64,000 bases of DNA from NCBI RefSeq assembly GCF_964656455.1, contig NC_135720.1:108822696-108886695 (forward strand), given 5' to 3'. The DNA comes from Halichoerus grypus. Lineage: Eukaryota > Chordata > Mammalia > Carnivora > Phocidae. Positions 22,241-33,373 of this stretch are shown here, piece by piece (position 1 is the stretch's first letter; the number at the start of each line of letters is the position of its first letter). The notes under the pieces are model-generated. The model was not told the DNA's origin. It searched no databases and saw only the letters and a program-made list of their open reading frames with translations. Made by a program: the position numbers and the translations under genes.

Positions 22241-22515
22241 GGGCTCCCCAAGAGGCTGTGGGGAATGAGACCCATCTGAGTAGGACAGGACATGGAGAGC
22301 ACAAAGACCCCTCACCTCCCCCACTTCTCTGCTGTCCATCTCCCAGACAGTGCTCGGACCCCATGGTTGATGGGGCCCCATCCTGTGACTTCCCTGCCAG
22401 CCTCAGGACAGTGTTCAGAAGCATCTGACTCGTAGTGCGAGCGTCGGGCTGGGCTGGGGAGGGGGCAGGGAGCACTTTCAAAAATAAGCAAGCTCTCTTT
22501 CCAGGACTGGGGGAG

Positions 22516-22531
22516 CTATTTTTAGCAGCTG
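22516..22531. promoter_or_regulatory. MEF2 site directly adjoining an E-box
   Basis: CTATTTTTAG at 22516-22525 fits the MEF2 consensus YTAWWWWTAR at every position and is followed at once by CAGCTG (22526-22531), a MyoD-type E-box. The surrounding DNA (about 22400-22860) is not a recognised repeat. A muscle or neural enhancer role is only inferred. Confidence 0.35.
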
Positions 22532-22859
22532 CCTAAATTACGGTCTCCCCCTCTGCTCTGGGAAAGGCAAAGAAAGCAAAAGTAAACTGTCTCAGCCCCA
22601 GGGTCCCCTCCATGCAGGCTGAGGGGTGGGAGATACAGACACAGGGGAGATGGGGATGAAGAGAAAGAAGGGTCTTTCTGGGAAAGCAAAACTGAAAATT
22701 CCTCAATGTGCCATTTCTTGGACTTGGGGGTGTTGTGTGGCAGTTGTGGATTTTCCAATCAGTTTTCTCATTTTGCAAAGTGATAGAACATAGGTTTCTT
22801 TGTCTCACCAGGGTAGAAAACAAAGAGAAAATTGCTCTCCTGTGTCCCAGTCAAGCATG

Positions 22860-23250
22860 CATGCATTCATTCATCCATCTATGCCCTGAGTGACTGTCAT
22901 GTACAAGGCAATTTTCTGGGTGTTTTGGATGAACCCAACATCAAATCATAGCCCCACTGGGTCTACAGTCTTGCCGGGGGAGGCATGGGCATAAATAGGT
23001 CCCGGGCCTAAGCACCCAGGATACCAGGGAGGGGAGGAGGTGCAGGCCTGGGACAGCAGGGAAAGAAAAGGGACTTCTGGCTAAGGTAATCTGCAACATT
23101 CACCTGTGGACGTGGCATTGAAGTTGAGTCTCAGAGGAAGGAAAGAAGTTGGTGCATCTCATGGGGGGGTCCAAGAAATCATTCACAATGAAAGGTGTGC
23201 CAGAGTGAGGACTTGGTGTCAAGAAAAACCCCAAGAGGTGAAGGGAAGCA
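22860..23250 (+). repeat. Recurrent ancient repeat, copy B left part
   Basis: It begins with CATTCATTCATCCATCTATG, a head like the class CATTCA...GTGCCAGGC. It continues to TCTACAGTCTTGCCGGGGGA and a GAAGTTGAGTCTCAGAGGAA block. It is interrupted by the Tigger element at 23251 and appears to resume at 23906. Confidence 0.4.
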
Positions 23251-23905
23251 CAGCTGACCTTTGAACCACATGGGTGTTAGGGACACAGACTCCTCCCCTG
23301 CCCCCATAGAAAATCCACATATAACTTTTGACTCGCCCAAACGTCATTCCTAATAGTGAGAACCTCAAGAGATCACTTCTTACTGCTATTCACCATTTAC
23401 TGAAGAGACAAACTGTTCACGCGGAGATGATTAGTGTCACACAGCGTTTTCAGTGGATACAACACTTGAGCTCACCACAATAGCAACAGGAGGTCACTTT
23501 GAAATGATTACAGCAGTATAGCATGTACTACAGTTAATTTTATGCAGTTACAATTTAATACAGCATTTTACGTTTGTTTACATTTCTCTCAACTGTGAAT
23601 GGTGCCATGAATGGTCTGTGTTTGTGCAAGCTTTGATAAATTGTAACTTTTTATGACAGAATTGTGTCTATTTTATGGTAGCATATGATAAAATAGACTA
23701 GCATCTACAAAAATTTTATGCATTCATGACATAACTTTTTCTTTTCTTTTTTTTTTTTTTTTTGAGATTTCCAGGCTGTGTAGTTCATCTGCAAGCTTTT
23801 TTAAATGGCAGCAAATCTCCAAAATTTTCCAATATATTTATTGAAAAACATCCACATAGAAGTGGACCTGTGCAGCTCACATGCGTATTTGTTTGAGGGT
23901 TAACT
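23251..23905 (+). mobile_element. Tigger-type DNA transposon (Tigger2/MER28-like ends)
   Basis: The left end is CAGCTGACCTTTGAACCACA and the right end is the complementary TTGTTTGAGGGTTAACT, matching the MER28/Tigger2 termini CAGTTGACCCTTGAAC. Near-terminal blocks GAAAATCCACATATAACTTT and AAGTGGACCTGTGCAGCTCA agree. A T run at 23747-23763 lies inside. No transposase frame remains. It is a deleted, non-autonomous copy. Confidence 0.8.
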
Positions 23906-24115
23906 ATTGTTTTCCCAGGCTGAAATGTAGGACTTAAAGAGGTGCAGTGGGAAACCAGATTGGGGCCAGATAAAGGAAGGCCTTGAATGCTGGGTAAAGG
24001 AGGGGAAGCCGCTGAAGGATGGGTGGCTGGCTGATAGGCTGGGATTCAGATCAGAGCTGGGATTTAGACAGGCAATTTCTGGTGGCCCTGATGGAGGGCA
24101 TTACAGGACATGGGG
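23906..24115 (+). repeat. Recurrent ancient repeat, copy B right part
   Basis: After the Tigger element the family tail resumes: GGGGCCAGATAAAGGAAGGC, CTTGAATGCTGGGTAAAGGA and GATGGAGGGCATTACAGGAC. The GGCCAGAT...GGCCTTG order is what is expected downstream in this repeat. Confidence 0.4.
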
Positions 24116-25079
24116 ACATCAGAGGGAAGATCTAGACAGCAGCTCTGTCTGAGTGAGAGTTAATGAGGCCCCGAACTGCCAAGAATGGAGGGGAGGGGAT
24201 GGATGCTGGAGATGTCATGGAGGGGTGTGCCCCACTAGCATGTGTGTGAGCTGATGAGGGGGCTTTGGCAAGACATGAACTGGGCACAGAAAACAAGGAC
24301 TTGGGCTGAGATTGAGTGGGAGTGGTGGGGAGCTCTTTGGGCAACAGCTGTGAAGTAAAAGAGAAGAAGGAATTTCAACACCAAGTTTCTGCTACCCATT
24401 AGAGCCAGAGGTCTGGGGCTCCCAGCCAAAGGGAAACCACCCTACACGTGACATGGGTCACCTCCCCACCTCCCGCTTCCGGGAAGCCAAGCCCCTCCTC
24501 CAGTTCATACAGATGGTGCTGTCCTTACTGAAAGGGTGCAGGGGAAAACAGCCTACAGCTTCTTCCTGTGCACTCCGGCACCGGAGCACTCTAACATGCT
24601 GAGAACCCACATCATTCGAGGCATCCCAGGGCTGGGAGAAGCTCCCTACAGACCACTCCTCCTGGTCCTCTTCTCCTGGGGTCCCAGCACAAAAGCATTC
24701 TGTCCCTCATCAAGGCAGAACCCCGAGGTGTTGCCAGGGCCAGTCAACCCTGGGACCCCAGCTGGGCTGTGCACATGGTCACACTCTGGACCATGGGCCG
24801 AGCCTTCCTCAGACGTGGTGCCCCCCTTGTCATCCTGCTAGGTCCTCCCACAGTCCTGCATTCACACCAGAAAAGGCCCTGCGTGTGCCTCAGGGCTCTG
24901 CTGGACATAAATCCTGGACAACAGGCACATTCCATCTCTCTAGGGTAGGAGGCAGGGGGAGGGGGACAGGGACTGGGGGAGAGGAGAAAAGGAATTGAGT
25001 TGACCCCTAGAAGGCAAATGTGATTGAAAATGTAGACCCAGGTGACCCCTCACCTCCCTTCACTCTTGTTTATACAATT
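24116..25079. other. Intron 1 stretch without recognisable feature
   Basis: GC-rich, apparently unique DNA. Open frames on the plus strand (24536-24841) and elsewhere have no recognisable domain. Confidence 0.35.
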
Positions 25080-25240
25080 TCATCTGTTCCTTCATTCATT
25101 CTAATAAATATTCATTACACACCTAAATACCACGCTAAGGGCTGGAAAAATACCATGGTAAACAAGAGCTTAGTTTGGTGGGGAAGGGGGAGAATTAAGC
25201 AAATCAACATACTAAAGTGTGGACATAGTTAGAAGTATAA
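25080..25240 (+). repeat. Recurrent ancient repeat, copy C (head only)
   Basis: It has CATTCATTCTAATAAATATT, GCTAAGGGCTGGAAAAATAC, CATGGTAAACAAGAGCTTAG and GGTGGGGAAGGGGGAGAATT, the order of the head of this repeat. Confidence 0.4.
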
Positions 25241-25502
25241 ATGTTTGAGTGTGAGGAAGTTGGTGGAACTCCTTCCCAATGGGCGTTCTATTCCACCCAG
25301 GGCACTCTGCTCATCCTAATGGTTTAGTGGGGACATCCTATAAGGGAATAAGTGCTGTGAATAATCAGGGTGCCATCCAAGATTCGGGACCAGATGTCCA
25401 TCCCAAGGTTTATAATATAATAAAAGACTGAAAACACCCAAACTACTAAAACATAGGAGATAGATTAGATAGACAGATGGACATAGAGACATATCTAAGC
25501 AT

Positions 25503-25531
25503 GCACGCGCGCGCACACACACACACACACC
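25503..25531 (+). repeat. (CG)n/(CA)n dinucleotide repeat
   Basis: A short alternating GC run (CGCGCGCG) leads into about nine CA units. It is a likely length-variable microsatellite. Confidence 0.85.
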
Positions 25532-25534
25532 AGC

Positions 25535-26450
25535 CTAAAGTGATTATACTTGAGTTGCTGGGGTTTGGGGTTATTTTTCTTACTTTTCCAGATTTTTCCA
25601 AATTTCCTATAATGAGCATTTATCCTTTTCATCAGAAAAAAAAATGATGTTCTTTTTAAAAGAAGATAAACCGTAGACTACAAACGAGGACGCTTAGGAT
25701 TGAATCTGGTCTCTGCCCTTGCAGGCTACCTGGGACAAGAGAGCATAATTTCTTTGAACCTTGTCAGTAAATGACCAGGGCAAACCACATGCTCTCCAGA
25801 GCTTCTTCCACCCCTGACACTAGGCTCTGTGCCACAGACTACATGAAGTGCTAAATGATGCCGGTTCAACTGGATCCTATCCCCTGAGCTCCCATTAGTT
25901 CATCATTCACTCATTTGCTCATTCTTTCAACTACCACTGTTGTCGACACTCCCTCCATGCCTGGCACTACTCTTGGTCCTGGGGGTGCAGGGGCAGCTAA
26001 TGAAACAGACACAGCTCCTCCCCTCACAAAGTTCGGTCTCCCAAGCTCAGGGTCTCCTTCCACTGCTCTTCTCTTCCATCCCTAATGCCTTATTCCGTTA
26101 ATGATTCTTGCCACCACTTTTCCAAAATGTCTCGGGTACATGTGTTTCATTCCCAAACACCACACTCCAGACCTGATCCAATCCCATGTAGTCTCATGCT
26201 GGGCCCAGTGCTGGCCCCGCATGTCTCCCCCTTCTCGGCATCCTACAAACAGTTTTTGACTAATGTCTCCAGGAGCACCTCAATCTGCACCCCTTGGTTC
26301 AGCATCCCTCAGAGTTCCCAGTCTAAACTGAAAGCCACCTGCTTTGAATATTAGGTTTGGCCATTTGGTGGGACTCACAAATTCCATACCAACCAAGCCT
26401 TGAAATCTGTACACCCTACAGGCCACCAAGGACATGGAAGAACTGGAACT
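25535..26450. other. Intron 1 stretch, mostly unassigned
   Basis: It contains a possible further head of the recurrent repeat around 25895-26040 (CATTCACTCATTTGCTCATT, then CATGCCTGGCACTACTCTTG) and an L2-like C/T-rich part at 26060-26340. Neither is strong enough to list separately. Confidence 0.35.
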
Positions 26451-26454
26451 CTTG

Positions 26455-27075
26455 CACCAAACGGTTTGGCCATTTCTTAAAAAAGTTAAACATACGCCTC
26501 CATATGACCCGGTTGTTCCAACCCTAGGTATTCACCCAAGAGAAATGAAAGCATATGCCCATATAAAGTCTTATTCATGAATGTTCATAGCAGCTTTATC
26601 TGTAATAGCTCCAAGCTGGAGACGCCCAAATGCCCATCAACAGGTGAATCCATAAACAAAGTGTATAGTTATCCATATAGTAGAATATTATTCAGCATTA
26701 AAAAGGAAAAAAACTACTGATACATGCTACATGTGGATAGAGCTCAACATAATTATGCTAAGTAAAAAAAAAAAACAGAGGCAAAAAGTATTCATACTGT
26801 ATGATTCTGTTTATCTAAAGCTTGAGAAAATGTGAACTAATCCATAGTGACTCAAAGCAGGTGAGTGGTTGCCCACAGAGGCAGTGGAAGATAAGCAGGG
26901 AGGGGATGGATTTTAAAAGGGCATAATGGAACTTTTGGGGATGATGAACATGTCCACAATCTTGATGTGGTAGGGGATTCAGAGGTGTATACATAGGTTA
27001 AAACATATCAAATTATGTACTTTAATTACATAAGATTATTGTATGTCAATTTACCTCAATAAAGTTATGAAAAAC
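26455..27075 (+). mobile_element. Old L1M-type LINE-1 3' end
   Basis: It carries a diverged ORF2 end (TGTTCATAGCAGCTTTATCT, AGAATATTATTCAGCATTAA, ATTATGCTAAGTAAAAA) and an L1M 3'-UTR (GTGAGTGGTTGCCCACAGAG, TACCTCAATAAAGTTATGAA). It is much more diverged than the L1 copies at 11.5 and 33.4 kb. Confidence 0.88.
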
Positions 27076-27079
27076 AAAC

Positions 27080-27900
27080 AAAACATGTCCATTTACAGCC
27101 TCATACCACCAAACCACCAAGGGCTCTGGCCACTACAGCTGGTTACTCTCTAGAAAGTTATTAATATTATACGCTTCTGTAAAGATTCTAGGAAAAACCC
27201 GAGGGGTGGGGGATGGGAACAAGGAATCCCCAGCCCCAGGCCCAAACCTCAGCTGATATGGTCTCATCTTTTAGGAGGCAGGGTAGTGGTACTGTAAAGA
27301 GTATATACTTTCATTAAGTCTGTGGCTACATTACTTAGTCCCTAAAAGTTTCATTTCCCTGTGGGCACATGGATGCCGAAGCCCACCGTGAGCACCAAAT
27401 GGAAGGGCACATATCATGTGTCCACACAGCACTGGGTACATCACAGGCCCTCAAATTCTGTTCCCTCTTCGTCTCCCAGCCCCAGGCTGCTCATAGTGGT
27501 GGCTAAGGTTCAGAGCTCAGACCACGAAAGCAGGAGAAGCTGAGGGTCTTCCAGGAGCCAAGTGAGGAGGGGGTTAGAAACCCAGTGAAACACAAACAAG
27601 CACAAACCTGATTCCATGTTGAAGTCTCTGGGGGTAGGGCTGAGTTGACGGCAGCCTAGGGCCTCTGGGTGGGTAAAAATAGGACACTCGAAGCCTAGGT
27701 TACAGTCCTGGAATTTGTTAGAAGCAGAAGAGACACTGAGGGGTTTGAGAACAGTGGCTATGACACGGAGTTTTCAGGACAAAGGATTGGGAGGGATGTG
27801 GATTGAGTAGGGTGGGAAGAAGGAGATACCTGACCCCGGTACACTACACAAGCAGGTATAGGAAAGGCCCAGAACTGACCAAAGGAGAAAGGGAGAGAAG
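27080..27900. other. Intron 1 stretch without recognisable feature
   Basis: Apparently unique. No exon or repeat was recognised. Confidence 0.35.
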
Positions 27901-27904
27901 AAAT

Positions 27905-28040
27905 TAATGTGTGTGAGTGTGTGAAAGGGTTTGACTCTGTGATGCAGAGGTGGCTGTGTGGGATGGTCATGTGTGATATGTGTGGTGTATGTCGTTATCT
28001 GCGTATGTGTATTTTTGGTGTGTGTATATATGTGTTCATC
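27905..28040 (+). repeat. TG-rich imperfect microsatellite
   Basis: It consists of repeated TGTGTG units broken by other bases (GTGTGTGAGTGTGTGAAAGG, then TGTGTGATATGTGTGGTGTA). It is low-complexity DNA; the overlapping open frames are artefacts of the repeat. Confidence 0.6.
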
Positions 28041-28299
28041 TCCAGGAAACAAATACATTGGATTCTACTGACTTTCAAGTCTGAGCAGAGAGAAGACCCA
28101 GTTAGCTTCCCAAAGTACATAAGCAGAGGAAACAGCAATACCCCTGAAAATCAGCCCCCTTAGTTTATAAGAAGCTACCCAAGCCTGATAGGCAGGAATT
28201 CTTACTGTGGGGAACGCAGTATCTTGTCTTCAGTTCCCCATGCACCGCACTATGGCCTGGGAGGAGAGACCCATCCAAAAGATGCTTGCACCTGCCAGG

Positions 28300-28430
28300 G
28301 ACCAGAGACCAAACATTCACATTCATCATCTCATTTCATCTCGAGACAACCCAGCGAGGTCAGGATTTTTGATGGAGGAGGACACTGAGGTTCAAAGCTA
28401 AGAGGGGATGACTCCCAGAGTGGGGCTCTT
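28300..28430 (+). mobile_element. MIR fragment
   Basis: It has CATCATCTCATTTCATCTCG, AGACAACCCAGCGAGGTCAG and GAGGAGGACACTGAGGTTCA. Confidence 0.65.
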
Positions 28431-28473
28431 TCCTGTCACACACCATCTCATCCCAGTTTCAATTCTGCTCCAG

Positions 28474-28545
28474 GTGTGTGTGTACGTGTATACACGTGTA
28501 CACGTCTATCTGTGTATATGTGTTTGTGCATATGTGCGTGTCTAG
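28474..28545 (+). repeat. TG-rich imperfect microsatellite
   Basis: It contains GTGTGTGTGTACGTGTATAC followed by GTGTATATGTGTTTGTGCAT. It is a short degenerate TG/TA repeat. Confidence 0.6.
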
Positions 28546-28694
28546 CAGATGTAACTGGGTTTCCTTTGGGGATATTTTACAATAGGGCATACACTCCCTC
28601 TGCCTCTGCTGTTTGAAATGTATCCCCAAACTATTCCATGCGCCACACTCTTACAAGATAGATATTCAATACATTTCTAGAAAGAGGGATACTA

Positions 28695-28855
28695 ACATTC
28701 ATTAAAAACTAGGTTGGGCTCAAACTTCCACATTTATTTTTACTTAATTATCCTGCAAAGATGATATTGTGATCTGCATTTTTACATATAGGGAAATTAG
28801 GGCTTAGAGAAGGTCAGCAACTTGCCCAAGTTCGTAAAGTTCGTAAAACACATGA
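28695..28855 (+). mobile_element. MIR fragment
   Basis: It reads ATTATCCTGCAAAGATGATA, TTTTTACATATAGGGAAATT, GAGAAGGTCAGCAACTTGCC and CAAGTTCGTAAAG in MIR order. Confidence 0.65.
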
Positions 28856-29559
28856 GTCTCAGTTTGGTCTATTCCAAAACTCAGACACAGCCCTCCTGCG
28901 GCACAGAGATGGCAGGGTGTATAAACAGTCGGTGCCCCCACAGCCATGGCGGCCTCCTGCGGTGCCCTGTCCCTTCCCCATCACCCCATGCCTACTCTCA
29001 GGGGACAACGCAGCACTACTAGTACAGAGAAACCCTGTCCCCTGGCCACAGACAGCAACCCGGCCCATTATCTTACCCCACACACTGAGTCACAGAAGGG
29101 TCCAGGCTGTCCCTCCTCTAGGTCAACCTCTTGGGCGCGTGTGCTGGCCACTCTCAGAAGGGCCCCCTGCTTGCCTTATGGCTCTCCTGTTGTTGTCCTG
29201 AATCTTTGATAATTTTTGAACAAGGAGCCTTGCATTTCCATTTTGCACTGGGCCCTGCAAATCATGCAGCTGGCCCTGCCCATCTTCTCTGGCAGCCAGC
29301 TCGGGGAGCCTTTCCCAGGAAGAGCAGCCCAGCCAGCCACTCCCTGTGTGTTTCCAAAAATGTTACCCACAGTCCCTGAATGGTCAGGACGGAACAGAGA
29401 CGAGTTACTTTAATCTGGAGTGGCTTCCTGCCCGAATGGCCTTGATGGGCAACTCAGTAACCGCTAGACTGTTCCTCGCCCCATCTCTCCTCTGTATCCC
29501 ACCTCACCTCTCCACTCCACCACGTCCCCTGGTTTCCAACCATGCTGTCCTTCTCCTCC

Positions 29560-29690
29560 TTAAATGCACCAGTGCTCACGGGATTGAAATTCCCAGAGAG
29601 CATGGACATTTCCGCTCATATCCCCAATTCCCCCCACGGGGCTCTTTCAGCACGCACAGCAGGAACTTGATAAGAGTGGATGGATTTAAA
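29560..29690 (+). mobile_element. Possible L2 3' fragment
   Basis: CCCAGAGAGCATGGACATTT followed by a CAGCACGCACAGCAGGAACT block is reminiscent of an L2 tail. It is weak. Confidence 0.3.
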
Positions 29691-29849
29691 TAAATGGCAG
29701 TATTTCCTGAATTCTTGACCCTATCATAAGACATATCAGTGTGATATTATATTACACATACACAAAGATTGTATGTCCTTCTGCAATGGGATAAATACTA
29801 CATGCAAGAGACTGTGTTAGTTCCGACTCTGCTCATTCTCCATTTGGGC

Positions 29850-30165
29850 TCACAATATTTCCCCCATCCCATCATCCCCATGCCCGTCTCTGCTTCCTCC
29901 CTCCTCTCCCTGCCCCCCTGCAGATCCTACCTTCTTCGGGCAGGCTTCCTGATCATCCTAACCTACTGGAATTCTCCAAAACACATTCTGAGCACTCTTT
30001 TCTCTGTTTATAGGACTCTTCATCATATACCACTACAAGGCACCCCATGTTATTTGATTTCCTGTGTTATCATAAATTTTTTACACCAATGAACTTTTCC
30101 CCTTATCTAGGCTCTGAGCCCCACAGAAATAGTTCTTGGTACAGTGCCATGTATGTTGTAGGTCC
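29850..30165 (+). mobile_element. LINE-2 3' region, diverged
   Basis: It has CATCCCATCATCCCCATGCC, CTTCGGGCAGGCTTCCTGAT and a tail with TAGGCTCTGAGCCCCACAGA and GGTACAGTGCCATGTATGTT. The order matches L2. Confidence 0.5.
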
Positions 30166-30169
30166 TCTC

Positions 30170-30895
30170 CCTGATGGAAAGACATCTAATGACAGTGGGT
30201 GGAAGTGGGGCAGAAAAAGAAGAGAAAGTTATGAATTCCCCAGAAGCAAATCCTCATAGCAAACCCAATAAACTCAGGTACTTCGATCCTTTCTCTTCTG
30301 GAGTCCACTGGAGGTCAAAGGCATCCAGACCTTGGCTAGACACCCTCAAGAGGTGTCTCAAGTGACACTCAGCCAGAGGCAAAGGTATGCTCCTTTATAA
30401 ACCTGCACGGTAAAATCACATCTTGGCATTCCCAGACATTTTCATTTCTGTTTGTGGCTGTTTTCCCCCTCCTTCCTGCAAACGAAAGGCATCTTGCATA
30501 AAAGGCATAAGAGATATTTTTCCCTTCTATGCTTTGAGGAATGGGAGGTTTCCTCCAGGGAAATGGAGACCCTGACTCCAGGACTTAAGGTTCCAGAAGC
30601 CAAGCCACCCCTCCCAACAGCTACAAGCCCCGGGAGCAGTCTTTGTGTGGACTCTCCCATTTCTAAACCACCTTTCTTTGACCTTGACATCCCTGCAAGC
30701 ACTGCCCTGATTCTCTCCACCAAAGGGGCTTTATGGACCCAGCAGGGCACCTCATCTGCCCCCTTAGTGCCCAGTAATGGAGGCCCATGACCCACCTCCC
30801 CTTGGAACTGCACTTCTGGGTACCTCTTCCTTCCGTCCTGTCACCCCTCCAGAGGCCCTTTAACCCGTTCTCCCTCCTCCTGGTGTTTCAGAACA
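30170..30895. other. Intron 1 stretch without recognisable feature
   Basis: Apparently unique. The plus-strand open frame at 30452-30790 and its mirror on the minus strand have no recognisable protein. Confidence 0.35.
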
Positions 30896-30899
30896 CAAA

Positions 30900-31225
30900 T
30901 GCTGACACTTGGCCCCATGCTCCAGGCTGCTCTCATGCCTCTGATTTCAACCAGCTGCTTCCCCCTGTCTGGAGCAGTTTCTCTCTGGCCCTCCCCAGGC
31001 TCCTGGCCACTCATAGGGCAAGCCTCACTCCCTTCCCCACAGGTGTGGCTTAGGCACCCCTCCCTGGCATCCTGCATCTCTCCCACCATCAAACATCGGA
31101 CAGACCTGCTATTGCTTCCTGAGCTACGGTCACTGTCACTGGGCTGTGACCTTCTTTGGGTCGGGGACAGTGCCACACAGTTTATCAGGAACCCACATAG
31201 AGCCTGACACACAGCAGGCTCATAT
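30900..31225 (+). mobile_element. LINE-2 3' region
   Basis: It contains GGCCCCATGCTCCAGGCTGC and TTTGGGTCGGGGACAGTGCC, then a GAGCCTGACACACAGCAGGC tail, as in L2. Confidence 0.5.
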
Positions 31226-31249
31226 CTCAGATCTCCATCCTTCTCTCTT

Positions 31250-31505
31250 AGCCTTTCTCCCTCCAAACAAACCTTACATGTCCTTATTTCAGACTAATTT
31301 GGTGATGGTCACCCCCAAATCCACCTCTCCCCAGTCTCTGCCTCCATATGTCCAGCTCCCCACATCTCTGTTTGGATGTGCTCACACAATCCCACCAACT
31401 TCCTCTCAAAGGGACTTCATCTCCCTTCAGGCCACCCTGGCTTCTTGCTGTGAAGGACACCACAGTCCTGAGGTCCAAAACTACAGAATCATCCTTAACT
31501 CTTCC
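31250..31505 (+). mobile_element. LINE-2 internal fragment (tentative)
   Basis: It is C/T-rich with TCCAGCTCCCCACATCTCTG and a CTACAGAATCATCCTTAACT block. The latter resembles the GGGAGTCATCCTTGACT region of L2. Confidence 0.45.
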
Positions 31506-31507
31506 TT

Positions 31508-31740
31508 GTCTTGAGCACTGCTGCATGCCAGCATTTTATATGCATTATCTCAGTTATCACAACAAACCCCTGGAAGTAGATATTCGCATCCTGATTTTAC
31601 AGAGGAGGCAATTGCGGTGGTGGTGATGGTGGGGGGTGGTCTCTGAGAAGTCAAGGGACCTGCCCAAGGTCACAAGCACATAATCCACTGAGCTGGGATT
31701 GGAGGTAGGTTTTGACCATTTGTCCAGAGCCTCTGTTCTT
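31508..31740 (+). mobile_element. MIR SINE with GGT-rich expansion
   Basis: The MIR order is CTGCATGCCAGCATTTTATA, TATCTCAGTTATCACAACAA and TTTTACAGAGGAGGCAATTG. It ends with CCTGCCCAAGGTCACAAGCA and a GAGCTGGGATTGG block. A GGTGGTGGTGATGG stretch is inserted near 31615. Confidence 0.75.
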
Positions 31741-32254
31741 CCCTACAACATACGTGCACACACACTGTTCTCTCCTCTACTTTATAAATTAAATCACTCT
31801 CCACAATGCCCAGTCGAGTCTACCTAGAAATGCTTCCTGCATGAGCCCTTTGCTCTGCTATGGGGATGCTCAGACGTGGTCAGACACACAGGGTGCAGCC
31901 ATGTGGTCACAGAGTCGGGGTGAGCATCCCAGTCCTGCATGTCTGGCCGGCAGCATTGACCTTGCCTCACGCTCACTCAGTAAGCTGGTACATGCTCTAA
32001 GCTTGGAACCGGTTCTTCAAGGCACCACCCTTTCTTACTGGTTTGGTTGATCCCCAGCCCAGGCTGAGCCTGAGCCTGAGCCCTTTCCTCAGAACTCCAC
32101 CTGCACCCTGCTCGCACCCTCTTCTTGGCCTCAGGCCAAAACCGCCAACAGGCTCCCTGCTAGGAGCACATCCTGGGTTCTCATCTCTCTTCCCTCAATT
32201 TTGCTCTTAGTTTGTCCACTCTGAGCAGATCTCCAATGACAGCCCACCCTAAGG

Positions 32255-32345
32255 GGCTTAGCAAAAATGCACGTTCCAGGGCCCTGCTCTCAGAGTTTGA
32301 GTCAGCAAGGACCCAGGAATCTGCATTCTAACAAGCTTCCCAAGT
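32255..32345 (+). mobile_element. MER5-type hAT fragment
   Basis: It carries GCAAAAATGCACGTTCCAGG and CAGGAATCTGCATTCTAACA followed by AGCTTCCCAAGTGA, the core of MER5A/B. Confidence 0.65.
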
Positions 32346-32349
32346 GACC

Positions 32350-33359
32350 GGGGATGCAAGTAGTTTAATTCTCTCTAGGTTCTCTTACCTCCTCTTACAT
32401 CAGCATCTGTACCAAACTTCTTCACGATTCACCCCTTCTCTCCCGAGCTGTGATCAAATCCTCCAGGGTCTCCTCACACCTCACTGTATAGTAGAATCAC
32501 AGGGCCCACTGGAAACTATCAACGCCTGGATCCCAGCCAGAACCAACTAAAACAGAATCTCTGCGTGGGTGCCGGGGAGCCACTAGGGTGAGCGCTCATC
32601 CCGCTTTACCCCAGATTATCCTGGTTTTAATAAATGAAGTCCCACATCACAGGGGGCCTCTCAGTCCTGAGAAAACTGGAACAGTAGGGACTCTATCAGC
32701 TCTGGCATTTGTAAGTCTCCCTAGGTGATTCTAATTTGCAAAACACTGGAGGACAACTGGGTCAAGAGGTTTCTCTCTCACTGAGCCAACCGCCCCAGGG
32801 CATTCCCTAAACCCAGAGTTCACCTGCCTTTTGTTTTCATTTAACTTGGGTGATCTCAAAATGTGCTTCTAGACCAGGGGCATCCCATTACCTGGGAACT
32901 TGTTAATAAAAAGGTGGAGCCAATTCTAAATCATTTGCTCTTCTCTCAGCTGCAGTAGATCCTTAGTGAGTCCCTACTGAGAGTCAGTGGCATTAACTCA
33001 TTCGGTGAAGTGGGGTTTAAGGAGTTAACTGTCAGGCATGAGAGGGCTTGGTGGTGGAGGTGGTTTGAGGCTGGGGGGTCAGTTCCTGGGGACGTGTAGT
33101 GGTGCTCAGAGGGGGCTTGGCTTTGATTCAGATGCAACAAATGTTTACTGACCACTAACTAACCAGCTGGCTTGTTCACGCCAGTTCATTAAATTCAATA
33201 CTAACTCTGTCGAATACATGGTGTTGGATAAAACCTGCCTCGTCTTGCTCGAGCTCAGGACCATTTGAAAAACTGATGCATGAAGCTGACAAATGGAGGT
33301 CACAGTATCAGCCATGCTCGGATAAAGCTGTCCAAGCATGTGGCTTTGTATCTCTGATC
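32350..33359. other. Intron 1 stretch, mostly unassigned
   Basis: A second MER5-like trace may lie around 32490-32760 (AGTAGAATCACAGGGCCCAC, CTCCCTAGGTGATTCTAATT), split by other sequence. The rest is not recognised. Confidence 0.35.
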
Positions 33360-33373
33360 AAATGGACTGCCTA
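33360..33373 (+). repeat. Target-site duplication of truncated L1, left copy
   Basis: AAATGGACTGCCTA recurs directly after the A-rich tail of the L1 at about 34218-34231. Confidence 0.85.
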
